NCBI GenBank assembly: GCA_029948255.1
Contig: JALIZF010001446.1
Span: 248,001-312,000 of the forward strand
Direction of reading: 5' to 3'
Source: Telmatactis stephensoni
Taxonomy: Eukaryota > Cnidaria > Anthozoa > Actiniaria > Isophelliidae
DNA length: 64,000 nucleotides
Shown: positions 49,701 to 60,946 of the stretch, one piece after another
Position numbering within the stretch: position 1 is the stretch's first letter
How the letters are laid out: the number at the start of each line of letters is the position of its first letter
Notes under the pieces: generated by a model
The model's input: only the letters and a program-made list of their open reading frames with translations
Told to the model about the DNA's origin: nothing
Database searches by the model: none
Made by a program: the position numbers and the translations under genes

Positions 49701-50209
49701 TACACGATATAAGCTTATGAAATAATGGCCGAGTGCTGAAAACAAACGCCCGATTTTCCGTGAATGATAATGTTATTATAAGCAGCTTGTAAATAGTTTC
49801 GTAAATTGTACATATGTAAGATAAAAAATAATAGCCTATGCCATTTATACTGTAAATAATTGATACTAATTTGTTTTAAATCATGTATTAATAATTACCT
49901 GTAAAAAGACAGTAATAAACAAATATTAACTTATGAACTCACCTCACGAAGTTAGCTATCCCAATATTCCACGAAATTATGCAATCATCTAGCAATCTTT
50001 GAAGCAACCGAAACTATTTAAGTTCCTTTTCGTTTAAATAAGAATATTTTTTCCAATGCATCTTATTTTCTTGCATATAAATCGTTTTCAACTTCGAAAT
50101 TCCTGATGGAATTCTGTCAACAAAAATGGCCGACTCGGCGAGAATGAAGAAACCGCTGATCAAAAGGAATGACGTCATCAAAACGTATTTCCGCGGTGCC
50201 GGTAAAATA

Positions 50210-50420
50210 GTTTATTCACTGTATTCTACTGTATATTCACTGTATTCTAGTGTATTCGCTGTATTTTACTAGCTTTATTCGCTGTATTCTAGCTAGTGTA
50301 TTCACTGTATTCTAGTACACTGTATAATTCCAGTGTATTCACCGTATTCTATAGTGTATTCGCTGACTAGCGGTATATTCGCTGTATTCTAGTGTATTTA
50401 CTGTATTCTTAACTATATTC
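50210..50420. repeat. Imperfect CTGTATTC minisatellite
   Basis: Irregular units such as GTGTATTCACTGTATTCTAG begin directly at the right-hand 9-bp duplication. They are not obviously the 19-bp unit of the large array, although both contain CTGTATTC. Confidence 0.7.
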
Positions 50421-50611
50421 ATCTGATCATTCTACACTTTATTCATATATTATTTTATATACATTTCAAACATGAAGAACATTAGCTCTAATTAATGAAA
50501 GATTTTATTTCCTTGATATGATATGATACAAAACAATAATGAAATATTACTAACCATAACACTGAAGGATTTCAGTTCTTTTTTCACCGAGTTTTATGCG
50601 GTGTTCATTTT

Positions 50612-51894
50612 TTAATCTATCCTTTTCTTCTCAGATTGTATGACTGTCAAAGTGTGTTTATAGACAGGGAGACAGGCTAAAATTGTGATGCTGTTTATAC
50701 AATCAACAATTGCTAGGTATATTTCTTTACAAGTTTTTAGATCACAAAAGATTCCATTTTTGTTTTTTGTGTAGGAAAGAATGGCGTACAATATAAAGTA
50801 TTCTAGCATGTTCATTTTCCCCTCCTTTTTCATTTCGCTTTTATCTTCAATGGAAATTTTTGATTTTTTAGGCTTGATTGTTAATTTCATGTTATATAGT
50901 CTTTTCCTTGGTGTTCTTTTCTTTTTACTAGTGCTTAAAAGTTCATTACCACCACAGCTGTTTTCATGGCACTTTCCTGCATGTACATCTGTATTGGGCC
51001 GCGTGCACTCACCATTTACTTGAATACATCGACATCTACTTTTGTAGGTGCGTGTATGCTTGGACGCGTACTTCTTTTTTTCACCACATCGGCATGGCTT
51101 CTGCGGCTTTTCTGTCGAAGCGTTTCTTGATTCACTTTGCTTAGTGTTGTGCATTTCTTCTTTTCCACTAGATACGGTAGAAAGAGTGGGAGCAAGTACA
51201 TCATAATGAACTGGTCCTGTTGGATTATATGCCAACGTGATATAGTGGTTCGATGGCTGTAGCTCCTCTGGAGAAACTGTCAAAAAGGGTGTCAAGTACA
51301 AAGGATTGAGAATGAACAATGGTATTTGCAATGTATTCGCAATTGCTAATGGAATGATGTCGCCAACAGGACCAGAGAATGTACCTGATTCTCTAAAGCG
51401 TTCGGCTTCAACCAATATGTCAACAAAACTTGGCAGGAAGCTTTGGTAGAACTCTGTGCGATCGCCTTGTAGCTCTTGGACGGCCTTGCATCTAAGTGAC
51501 TGGCAAGCTCATCCACAGTAAATGAACTCCGAAACCCCATGTGTTTGAGGTACTCAGATAATGGGTCATTATCACTGAGCAGGGATACAAGTTGTGCTGC
51601 CACAGCAGTAAACAGACAATTTCCGTCACCTTCTACAACATTTACATCAAATCCCCACGATGATGCTATGTTTTGAATTCTTGTATCAATGTCGATTTGA
51701 GGCAGGTCTCTCTGTTGATGACTTTCTAGATTGCACTCATTGGCTACACTTTGAGGACGCGTGAAAATGGGTAGGTCTCTGTAATTAAAAACTTTAGTTC
51801 CTAATTTGCCTTTTAGAATAACAGCCAGCTTCACCCAGGTTGACAATCTTGGTAAGATCATGGCAAGATCATGGCAAGATCTTTTCAAGATCAT
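50612..51894 (-). pseudogene. OTU-domain cysteine protease with C-terminal Cys-rich motif, broken by one base
   Basis: The frame 51894-51346 carries the OTU catalytic start (VEGDGNCLFTAVA: Asp and Cys). The overlapping frame 51415-50612 carries the rest (SGPVGDIIPLAIANTL and the histidine box GPVHYDVL). The two halves fit if one base was lost in a G run near 51475, so this copy is inactive or contains a sequencing error. Downstream is a cysteine-rich motif (CRCG, SRCRCIQVNGEC) followed by a basic stretch. OTU domains cleave ubiquitin-type linkages and are carried by several animal transposon families. A good acceptor (tttttaattacag) near 51780 suggests the coding exon begins there and that residues before it come from the adjoining AAGATC array. 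Confidence 0.78.
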
Positions 51895-52375
51895 GGCAAG
51901 ATCATGGCAAGATCATGGCAAGATCTTGCCATGATCTTGGAAAGATCTTGCCATGATCTTGGAAAGATCTTGCCATGATCTTGCCAAGATCTTACCAAGA
52001 TCTTGCGAGATTTGTTCCATGATCTTGGATGATCCTTAATGATCTTGAAAGATCTTATCATGTAATCTTGGCAAAATTAATGACTCTTATGCAAGATCTT
52101 GTAAGATCATGCCAAGACCTTGTAAGATCATGCCAAGACCTTGTAAGATCATGCCAAGATTGGTATAAGATCTTGTAAGACCATGGCAAGACCTTGTAAG
52201 ATCATGGCAAGATCACAACAAGATCTTGTAAGATCATGGCAGGACCTTGTACAATCATGGCAAGACCTTGCCAAGATCTTTGCAAGATCATGGCAAGATT
52301 ACAATAAGATCTTGTAAGGCCATGGCAAGACCTTGTAAGATATAATGGCAAGATCTTGCAATATTTTCATGGATG
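51850..52375. repeat. AAGATCTTG/CATGGCAAGATC palindrome array, left
   Basis: Dense units such as AAGATCATGGC, AAGATCTTGCC and TTGTAAGATC occur in both orientations. It abuts the presumed 5' side of the OTU exon. Confidence 0.9.
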
Positions 52376-54419
52376 CAGGTACATACTGTCACAACATTAA
52401 AGCCACTCATAGTGTATTAAGCAATTTATTCCTTTATTTTCAATTGATACTCTAAATCTATTTAAAAAGTATATACATTATTAATCATTTAATTAATATA
52501 AATTAAAGCTCATGCTACAGTAACATTCTTGTACATCCATATTACATGAATGCATAATTGACTCTTCTTATGCTAGAGAATATGTCAAAATGTCAAAAAT
52601 ATATTCAATCAAGGAATTCATTTTGGCTTGTCAAAAATAGAGAACTTGCAAAATTTGAACATTGGACTAACTAATAAAGATACATGTATGAATTTTTTTA
52701 AAGCTAAATATTTTTTAGGAACTTTTGAATAATATTTTCTCTGTTAGTGAAGCCCAATTCATTTTTATTTTTGAAGATATTTCTTACAGTGGCAGTAAGG
52801 CGAGAAGAGTCAATTATAAATAAATGTTGATTGACCTTAAATGGAAATAAAATATCAGAAAACTTCAATCATTACTTGCATGTTCCCTTTTTAAAATGCT
52901 CACTATTTGTTTTATGGGAATTGAAAATATATATCTTAAATTTGCACGGACTGCATTGAGCAATAAGTAAGCCACTCAAGCAATAAACAATTCATTTCTT
53001 TATTATGACTCTCAAGCCTTTTATACAATATATTTCCAATGAAAGATTACTTTAAAATTAAGTTACTGCAACTTTGTAATAATTATGATTTGTTTGGACT
53101 TTATAAGTCTTGTAAAACATTCACTTTTCTATAAGATTATCTTGCTTATCAGTACTCATCAATACAGATAATTGAAACTTTGGTTCTCACTATATATTTG
53201 CCTAATCTCCAAGTGAGAAAAAAAGCTTTGCTATGGGACTATGAAATTACTAGTAATGATCTCTCTCTTTCTTTCTCTCCTCTCTCTGAAATGTTTAATA
53301 ACATGTTACCAAATAAATTTCTACAAATGGTTTTAATTAATTAATTCAGAAGAAAAATTCAAGTAAGTTATGTTGTATCACTTATCTGTTGGCTAGTGAT
53401 CAAGTACAATCCTTGAACACACGTGGAAATCATATAATTCAAATGCTGGTAGAGTCTGCTTGAGTTTAAACACAGTCTGTTGTCATAAATTATCTCTTGC
53501 TTTTCTAATACATTTTGTCCATAACATCTATAAAAATAAATCATAATTACTTTAATGTTTCAAGGTTTGAGCGAGAAGGATTGTGGTGTTTCATTATCAG
53601 TTTAAAAGAGGACGGTCGAAACCGCCAGCTCACGTCTTCAAGCCAGCTTGTATTATACAAATTTTGTGACTTGATTATAGTTATGAACAGTAGAAGCTAC
53701 TCTGTTTATAGAAATGAAATTTATAAATACTTCAAGCTTTCATTGTTTAATATAAAAAGCAAGAACTTACCGGCTGAATTTTCAAAATTGTGACTCGATT
53801 CTTGACCGTAACATATGAAGTAAAAATAGGTCGTTGAATGCCCCAGAAACCGTTCAGACTTCTACTTCTCCAAGGCCTTGCTTTTCTCCTAAACAATACC
53901 TAACATTTACAGTAATTACTACGTTTTTCTGCTCCATTTAACGGCAATAAAAGCCATTAAGCATTGGCGACTTTTCCGTAGATAGGACGTTGTTGATTTC
54001 AGCACCGAATCCGCCAAAACCATTTGAATGCTATCACGTGATTGAATACTTTGTTTTCATTGGATATTTGTGAATATCCGCTGGTCAGTCAGTCTGCACC
54101 TTCACTTGAGAGCCGCCATGTTTGTCAAATACGAACTTGAAACGTGGGTCAGAACAAAAGTTGAAATATCTGATATTTCTCAGTCAAAAATTGTCAATGG
54201 CACCAAAGTTTTCAAGACTCTCAATCGCTATGCATTTTTTTATAGCAAACAGGATGTATTTCTGCACAAAATATCGCTGGATCAAAGCTTTTATAGATGT
54301 ACAGACTGTAGCAAGCACGTCACCAGTTATCACTTATTAAATCTATTTGTTTGCAAACAAAAAACAAAAAAACTATCACATTGCCGTAAAGGTTATTTTT
54401 GAGTGAAACCCTTCTTTTT
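52376..54419. other. Spacer between two AAGATC arrays
   Basis: This AT-rich stretch has no recognised gene family. A plus-strand frame with a reasonable start context (GCCGCCATGTTTG at 54113-54125) runs to 54402 and begins MFVKYELETW. It could be the first exon of a captured gene, but it has no confirmed domain. Confidence 0.4.
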
Positions 54420-54706
54420 ATCCTGTAAAATCTTGTCAACTGTCCTTGAAGATTATATATGTCAAGATATTTGAAATCTTCTCAAGATCTTTGATCTTGT
54501 CAGCTGATAATCTTGGTAAGGTCTTGCTAAGATTATAACAAGATCTTGTCAGGTTTATGAAGCAATCTTACCAAGATTATCTGCCAAGACCTTGCCAAGA
54601 TCTTTGCAAGATCTTGATAAGATCTTGCCAAGATAATCTAAGATCTTGTTATGATCTTGGCAAGATTATTACAAGATCTTACCAAGATTACATGCCAAGA
54701 TCTTGC
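54420..54706. repeat. AAGATCTTG palindrome array, left part split by the Pao element
   Basis: AAGATCTTGCC-type units run up to the Pao target duplication. The array resumes immediately after the Pao element at 61447. Confidence 0.9.
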
Positions 54707-54711
54707 CAAGG

Positions 54712-55201
54712 TGTAACGGCTGAGGTCAATGACTGTAGATCCTCGGTGGGCCGTATTCCAGTTTACTTATACTGCAATTCATCGTTTCTTTCTTTATTGA
54801 ATTACGTAAAGCTACAATTAAATCAAAAGGAAAACCTATTACTTTTACAATGCTTGCTAATAAAGTAGAGTCTTCAAGTTAAATTTAGATCGTGATTACT
54901 TGGTATGCATTCCAATCATATTTTTACTACAACACAGTTACAAGGTATAAATCATAAGAAAACTAGTTCATAATAACACGACGAATCAAAGATAATGCTA
55001 ATAAACTATTATGTAAACTAAATAATCACTTCGTTACAATTAATAATATCGATTTTACCTCCTTTATCCCGTAAATAGTTGTGAGCTTGTTTCCACGTGT
55101 GATTCATCGAGTAGTTCATTGGAAAAGAGGTGGAATTACTAAGCAGTCAATCAATACGTAATCAAAAGGAAGTTAAATATTAAATCACTGTGTTCTTCAC
55201 A
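54712..55201 (-). repeat. Pao 3' LTR
   Basis: It has 490 bases and matches 60947-61441 strongly over the first 90 plus-strand bases (AACGGCTGAGGTCAATGACT onward), then with many substitutions and small indels. Confidence 0.9.
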
Positions 55202-55302
55202 TGGCTCCCCTAAATTGAGATTTCAATTTACTAATAAAGATCAAATGTGCTAACAGTAACTAAATTAAAGTGTTCTTTAAGGTTCTTGTAAGTGTTTCGT
55301 AT

Positions 55303-58300
55303 TTAGGGCTCCTTGATGGGGATTCCCCGGTCTTGCTCCTGTTCTTCTCTTGAGTACAGTAATACCAGCTTGTGGATTGGTCGTTGCAGGGTACTAAGGG
55401 GTCTTGTTCTTCTTCCATTACTATCTGCTGACGAGTCTGCTACAGCAACTTGTACCTTTCGTACTTTACCATCATCGCTCGGATAGGTTTCTGTGACACG
55501 GGCTAAAGACCACTTGTTTCGTGGCTGTCCTTCTTCTTTCACGACCACGATGTCATTAACCTGGATGTCTCTCTCGGCTGTAGTCCACTTCGGTCGTAGT
55601 TGCAGTGACTGAAGGAAGGTTTTCTTCCACTTGTTCCAGAACTCATTTGCCAGGAACTGTACGCGACGCCATCGCTTTCTAGAATACAGATCTGGACGTT
55701 GGAAATTCCCAGGAGGGGGAAGAATGACCTTGGTCTTCATTGTTAAAAGGTTGCTTGGAGACAGTGGCTGCATTGATTCGGTGGAGCTCGCGCTCTCTGT
55801 AGTCAACGGGCGGCTGTTGACAACTGCTTCCGCTTCTACCATTAGCGTTCTTAAAGACTCGTCGTCCAGCTGTGTGCCTTGACGTTCGAGTAGGGCGTTC
55901 AGTACGCTTCGGACGGACCTTATTTGGCGTTCCCACACGCCGCCCATGTGGCTTGCGTGTGGAGCATTCGTTTTGAACACTACCCAGTCACAATTCTCCT
56001 TCAATAGGGCTTTGCTGATCTCTCTATTGCTCTCTTCCAAGGCCGCTTGGAGTTCGTTCCTGGCTCCGACAAAGTTTGTCCCTTGGTCGGACCTCAGCTG
56101 CCTTACTGGGCCGCGACGACCCACAAAGCGGCGATATGCGTTAATGAAGGAGTCACTTTCCATCGTGTTGAGCACTTCGATGTGTATGGCTCGAGAGGCC
56201 ATACAGGTGAATAGTGCTCCATACCGCTTTACTTCTTTCCGTCCCTCCTTGATCAGCCAGGGCCCAAAACAGTCGACGGCAGAGTAGGTAAAGGGTGGAG
56301 CAGGTTCAAGCCTGTCTCTTGGTAGATTTGCCATCTTTTGGGTTTGTGTTGTGCCGCGTAATTTGCGACATTTCACACATTTTGATATGTGCTGAGAAAT
56401 AACAGATTTTCCACCCACTATCCAGTATCCAGACGTTCTTAGCAATTGCTGCGTAATTCCATGACCTTGGTGTCGCGCCCTTTCGTGGAAGTGACAGAGT
56501 ATGAGGCTTGTGATGTGGCTTTTCTTTGGTAGTATTAAAGGGTGTTTCTGACCATATGGAATGTCTGCAAGCATCAAACGACCACCAACTCTGAGAAGCC
56601 CGTTGTCGTCCAGGAAGGGGTCCAGGCGAAAGAGAGAACTTGTGCTTTTCAAGGCTCGATTGCGCCTGGTAGTGTCAGATCTTTTAGTGACTTCGCCTTC
56701 AGTATCCATAGCGCGCAAGACTTGGATTTCTTCTTTAAAGTGTTCCCTTTGGAGGTCCTTTAAAATGTAGCGCTCAGCACGTTGAAGGTCACTGACATTC
56801 ATAAGTGTATGCTGTTCTTTGTATTCCGTTGCCTTATCTTGCTTGGACTGTGATCGTGTAGCTGGCTTGTTCATCTCTTTCGGTTGCGGATTGGCGGTCT
56901 TGCCTCTGAATCTGTCTTGTAGGTGAAGACACAGTGCTACGGACGTCTTAGCGCGATGCCAGTCAGAAAAATAATCTAACCGTGATGTAAGGGCGAATTG
57001 CTCCTTGACTTGCGCTGAAAATGCTTGAACTCTTTTCAGTTCTGGATCATCCTCTTTCAAATCTCCTTGAGAGTTGCTGTACTCTAACGCAGGAATCTGT
57101 AGGAAGTCGGGACCGTTCCACCACTTGTGGCATTTGGCCAGTTCGCTTGCACTGAGTCCTCGAGAGGCGTGGTCGGCAGGATTTTGCTTCGTGTCTACAT
57201 AGTGCCACTGATCGGGTGTTGAGTGCTCCCTGATCTGTTGGACTCGGTTGCTAACGAATGTGTGGAATCTCCTGGCTTCGTTGCTGATGTAACCAAGTGC
57301 GACTCTGCTATCGGTCCAGAACACATCTATAAGGCTAAGCTTACCCATCTCTCTCTGCAGTAGCTGACTGATTCTTACCGACACTAGCGCGGCAGAAAGT
57401 TCTAGCCTTGGTATGGTGATGGGTTTCAAGGGTGTAACACGTGACTTTGCCATCACTAGGGAACAGTGTACCTGGTCGCTGTCGTCGACGACTCTGAGAT
57501 AGGAGCATTGGCCATATCCTTCGTTGCTAGCGTCCGAGAAATGATGTAATTCTGCGGACTTACATGTGGTGAATGGTTTGGTACATCGATTGATCTTCAA
57601 CGTTGAAAGGTCGCGCAGCTCGTTCCTCCACTTCTCCCATTTCGGTCTAATGGTGTCTGGTACCCTCTCATCCCAGTCTACTCCTTCTTGGCACAGTGAC
57701 TGAAGTATCGTTTTGCCAAGAAGAATAACCGGTGCCACTAAACCAAGAGGGTCGAAGATGGAGCTCACAGTAGCCAGTATCCCTCTTCTTGTGAATGGAC
57801 GATCTTTGAGTGTTATTCGGAATTGGAAAGTGTCCGACTCCACGCACCATTGCACTCCGAGTGCACGTTCTATTGGCATGGTTTCAACGTCGATATCGAG
57901 ATTCTTTATGCCATCTGCTCGATCTTGCGGTGGCACGCCTTCGATAACCTGTACGACGTTTGAGGTGAACTTGTGTAGACGAAAACCTCCTTTACTGCAC
58001 AGGGTCTTTGTACTGTTTATCAGGCTGACTGCGTCTTCTACAGTGGGAACCGATTTAAGTCCGTCATCGACGTAAAAGTCTTCTTTGATGAAATCGGCGG
58101 CCTCGTCACCACATTCCTTGCGAAAATCGTCTGCGACTTTCTTTAAGGCGTAGTTAGCGCATCCCGGCGATGAAACAGCGCCGAAAAGGTGAACCGTCAT
58201 CCTGTACATCTTTGGATCGCTCTCGAGGTCTCCGTTGTCCCACCACAGGAAACGTAGAAAATCTCGGAAGTCGTTACGCACCTTCACTTGGTGGAACATC

Positions 58301-60921
58301 TTCTCTATGTCGCACATGAAAGCAATCGGTTCTAGCCTGAACCGACAGAGAACTCCCACAAGGCTGTTTGCCAGGTCAGGGCCCTGCAAAAGCTGTTTGT
58401 TCAATGACTGACCCTTGTGAGCAGCGCTGCAGTCAAAGACTACTCGGATCTTTTCAGGCTTCTTTGGATGGTACACCCCGTGATGCGGGATGTACCATAC
58501 TTTACCATCGTTGGCGGGTGTCGTGTCTTCTACTCTTTCGGCATGACCTGCATCGATAATTGCTTGCATGAAAGCAACATAGTCTCGGCGATACTTCTCA
58601 TCACTTTGTAACCTTTTCTTTAAATACATTAGCCTCTTTAGAGCCATTTCAACATTGTTCTCAAACACGACGTGGTCAGCCTTAAATGGCAGAGGCATTT
58701 CGTAGTGGCCACTGGGTAGCTGACGGGTCTCTTTTCCGAGAATTTCGAGAAATCTGTGATCTTGGAAGGAAAGGGGCTTGCCTCCTGTCTCTTTCTCGTT
58801 AAAGTCCATTTCAAACATTGTTTGGACTTGCTTAGTGCTGAAGACTTCCTTTGCTTGATTCTGGAAGACAAATTGACCTGTTGGTTGATACGGGCTGTTT
58901 TCAGATTTCTGGGTGATCACATGGTTCGTTGGAACTTCATCGTAGTGGGTCGGCTCGATCATCCCAATAATACCCCATCCAAGAGCAGTTTTTCTTCCGT
59001 ATGGCTCGTTACCGTATCCAGGGATAACCTCACATGGCCTGAGTGCACTAGTGCAGTTAAGGCCAATTAGCAGTCCAACTTCAACGTTGTTTTGATATGG
59101 ACTTAACTCTCCGGCGATTCTTTTCAGATGTGGCCATCTCTCAGCGCTTTCTGGTGTAGGTATTTGGCTTCTCTTAACAGGGATTTCCTTTCTTGTGTAC
59201 GCTCTTGGAAGTTGTATGTCTTTATTTTCTTTCGCGCCTCTCACAATAAGTCCGGTAATTCGTTTACTTTGAATTGTTTCCCGTCCGAGAACGGTTGACA
59301 ACTCAATGTCTACGTCAGGCCCGTCGATCTCGAGCCCTTTAAGTATTGACTCACTTACAAAGCACGCATCCGACTGTTCATCCAGTAAGGCATAAACCAT
59401 CTCTTGTTTATCCGGGTGGTCCACGTCTTCTTTAGCTTCACCGCTTGTATACCTTCCGAGGTAGTACAGTCTCTCCGCGGGCAAGCTTGTTCGGTTCTCA
59501 ATAAGCGTCTCAAAGGATTTTATCCATAGAGGGAAACGTAGGAGATTTCCAGAGAATATTTCTGGTTCGGGTCTGGGAAGATGATCTCTCTCCTGTCGAT
59601 GTGATAATAGATCTGCAAGTCGGGTCAGTGCATCTGCGTTGTAAGTTGAAGTAACAGAGTTTGGTGGCGGTGTTTTCGAAGAATCTGTAGTCGACAATTC
59701 AATATTCTTATTTTTCTTGTCTGTGTGGTTTCTTACTTCAGTAGAATCCGTCGTAGATGGTCCAGGATTCCGTATTTCCATCTCTGAGTCGTTGTTCACT
59801 GCTTCCGGAGCATCCGCCTTCGACGTTCCGGAATTCACCATTTTCGTGTCTGGGTCGTTCTTGACTTCATCTAGAGCATCCGGCGTCGATCTTCTGGGAT
59901 TCTTTATTTCCGTGTCTCGGTCGTTCTTAACTATTTCCGAACCATCCGTCGTCGACGTTCCGGAATTCATTTTCGTGTCTGGGTCATTCTTGACTTCATC
60001 TAGAGCATCCGGCGTCGACCTTCCGGGATTCTTTATTTCCGTGTCTCGGTCGTTCTTAACTATTTCCGAGTCATCCGTCGTCGACGTTCCAGGATTCCTG
60101 ACTTTCGTATCTAGATCTTGATCGCTGCCGCCTGGAGGTTTGAGCTGTTCCTCTTTCCTTTCTCCGTCTGTTAACGAGACTTGGCTTAACTGGTCGTTCA
60201 GGTACTTGTGAAGCATTTCATCCTTTTCGCCTTCGTCCGAGAGTGGAGGCATCGTTTCTTCTTTTTCTTCTTCTTCTTTAATTCTGTTAAAGGCGTCCAG
60301 CTCTGCCTTCAGTATCGCTAATTCCTTTTCTAGCTTCATTCTCTGCATTTCCTCTTCCTGTTTTCTTAATGCTATCATCTTTTCGCTTCTGTGGAATCTA
60401 AGCTCTGCGTCTAGTCTGGCTGCTTTGATCGCCATTTCGGTTTTTCTCATGCGGGATGATGTCGAGATTCCTGTTTTGCTTGAAACTCGAGTGCGGCTTG
60501 ATCTCGTTGAAGTGTTGTCGCTGTTATCTGTCAACAACTCGGTGATTCTATTATTCGCATATTTAAGGGCCTCGGCGTTCTCACGGTCCCAGCAGTCGTA
60601 ATCTTCTTCGGCTTGGTTTTGTAATATCTCATTGTTTTCTAGACATTCTTCTAGTCGTTCTTGTCGCGCTGTCAGTTCGTTAAATAACTCGTCCAATTCG
60701 TTCCGTTCGGTACGCAACAGCGTGACATCTTCGCTATCAACAAGCAAAGTAGACAGTCGATTCAATTTCCTCCTCCATTTCTTGTATACGTTTTTCCTAG
60801 CGTTTATGGCTAGAGATGTGTCATATTCCCTCCCCTTTTCGGTTTGGGTCCTTTTTCTAGTCGGTTTTGTTTCGTTTGTTTTGAGATCGCCAGTATCGCC
60901 GGCCTCGCTATTGTCTGTCAT
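55303..60921 (-). CDS. BEL/Pao gag-pol polyprotein, 1872 aa, with internal gag deletion
   Basis: The ATG is at 60921. Residues 1-430 form a coiled-coil gag N-terminus with two near-identical repeats rich in DDSEIVKNDRDTEIKNPG. A truncated DUF1759 gag domain (EPEIFSGNLLRFPLWI) spans about 447-500. The aspartic protease carries ALLDEQSDA near 512. The reverse transcriptase has IRVVFDCSAA and the catalytic YVDD near 950. RNase H has HHFSDAS near 1127. The integrase has its zinc-binding part near 1483, then Asp (AVDCFGP), Asp (RSDQGTNF) and Glu (GVWERQ) near 1547, 1610 and 1663. A C-terminal DUF5641-type domain ends the protein. The reading frame has no stop, yet about 250 residues normally found between DUF1759 and the protease, including the CCHC knuckles, are missing in frame near residue 500. 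Confidence 0.93.
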   Translation of the reverse strand: MTDNSEAGDTGDLKTNETKPTRKRTQTEKGREYDTSLAINARKNVYKKWRRKLNRLSTLLVDSEDVTLLRTERNELDELFNELTARQERLEECLENNEILQNQAEEDYDCWDRENAEALKYANNRITELLTDNSDNTSTRSSRTRVSSKTGISTSSRMRKTEMAIKAARLDAELRFHRSEKMIALRKQEEEMQRMKLEKELAILKAELDAFNRIKEEEEKEETMPPLSDEGEKDEMLHKYLNDQLSQVSLTDGERKEEQLKPPGGSDQDLDTKVRNPGTSTTDDSEIVKNDRDTEIKNPGRSTPDALDEVKNDPDTKMNSGTSTTDGSEIVKNDRDTEIKNPRRSTPDALDEVKNDPDTKMVNSGTSKADAPEAVNNDSEMEIRNPGPSTTDSTEVRNHTDKKNKNIELSTTDSSKTPPPNSVTSTYNADALTRLADLLSHRQERDHLPRPEPEIFSGNLLRFPLWIKSFETLIENRTSLPAERLYYLGRYTSGEAKEDVDHPDKQEMVYALLDEQSDACFVSESILKGLEIDGPDVDIELSTVLGRETIQSKRITGLIVRGAKENKDIQLPRAYTRKEIPVKRSQIPTPESAERWPHLKRIAGELSPYQNNVEVGLLIGLNCTSALRPCEVIPGYGNEPYGRKTALGWGIIGMIEPTHYDEVPTNHVITQKSENSPYQPTGQFVFQNQAKEVFSTKQVQTMFEMDFNEKETGGKPLSFQDHRFLEILGKETRQLPSGHYEMPLPFKADHVVFENNVEMALKRLMYLKKRLQSDEKYRRDYVAFMQAIIDAGHAERVEDTTPANDGKVWYIPHHGVYHPKKPEKIRVVFDCSAAHKGQSLNKQLLQGPDLANSLVGVLCRFRLEPIAFMCDIEKMFHQVKVRNDFRDFLRFLWWDNGDLESDPKMYRMTVHLFGAVSSPGCANYALKKVADDFRKECGDEAADFIKEDFYVDDGLKSVPTVEDAVSLINSTKTLCSKGGFRLHKFTSNVVQVIEGVPPQDRADGIKNLDIDVETMPIERALGVQWCVESDTFQFRITLKDRPFTRRGILATVSSIFDPLGLVAPVILLGKTILQSLCQEGVDWDERVPDTIRPKWEKWRNELRDLSTLKINRCTKPFTTCKSAELHHFSDASNEGYGQCSYLRVVDDSDQVHCSLVMAKSRVTPLKPITIPRLELSAALVSVRISQLLQREMGKLSLIDVFWTDSRVALGYISNEARRFHTFVSNRVQQIREHSTPDQWHYVDTKQNPADHASRGLSASELAKCHKWWNGPDFLQIPALEYSNSQGDLKEDDPELKRVQAFSAQVKEQFALTSRLDYFSDWHRAKTSVALCLHLQDRFRGKTANPQPKEMNKPATRSQSKQDKATEYKEQHTLMNVSDLQRAERYILKDLQREHFKEEIQVLRAMDTEGEVTKRSDTTRRNRALKSTSSLFRLDPFLDDNGLLRVGGRLMLADIPYGQKHPLILPKKSHITSLILCHFHERARHQGHGITQQLLRTSGYWIVGGKSVISQHISKCVKCRKLRGTTQTQKMANLPRDRLEPAPPFTYSAVDCFGPWLIKEGRKEVKRYGALFTCMASRAIHIEVLNTMESDSFINAYRRFVGRRGPVRQLRSDQGTNFVGARNELQAALEESNREISKALLKENCDWVVFKTNAPHASHMGGVWERQIRSVRSVLNALLERQGTQLDDESLRTLMVEAEAVVNSRPLTTESASSTESMQPLSPSNLLTMKTKVILPPPGNFQRPDLYSRKRWRRVQFLANEFWNKWKKTFLQSLQLRPKWTTAERDIQVNDIVVVKEEGQPRNKWSLARVTETYPSDDGKVRKVQVAVADSSADSNGRRTRPLSTLQRPIHKLVLLYSREEQEQDRGIPIKEP

Positions 60922-60946
60922 CGTATGTCACAGAAAGGAGCTTTAC

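Larger units (their letters stand above)
44352..50200. mobile_element. 5.85-kb autonomous-looking DNA transposon, superfamily not assigned
   Basis: The terminal inverted repeats begin GGCACCGCGGAAATACG and match perfectly for 21 bp. After 20 diverged positions, TCAGCGG matches again at the same distance, so the repeats span about 48 bp. A perfect 9-bp duplication, GGTAAAATA, flanks the element. It encodes one eight-exon transposase on the plus strand and contains a later 600-bp insertion. A 9-bp duplication is usual for Mutator-like elements, but the protein lacks a MULE domain that I can recognise. Confidence 0.9.

Noticed and set aside
51616..51894. Start codon of the OTU protein at 51894
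   Set aside because: The first 15 or so codons are a translation of the AAGATC array. The true coding part more likely begins at an acceptor near 51780.
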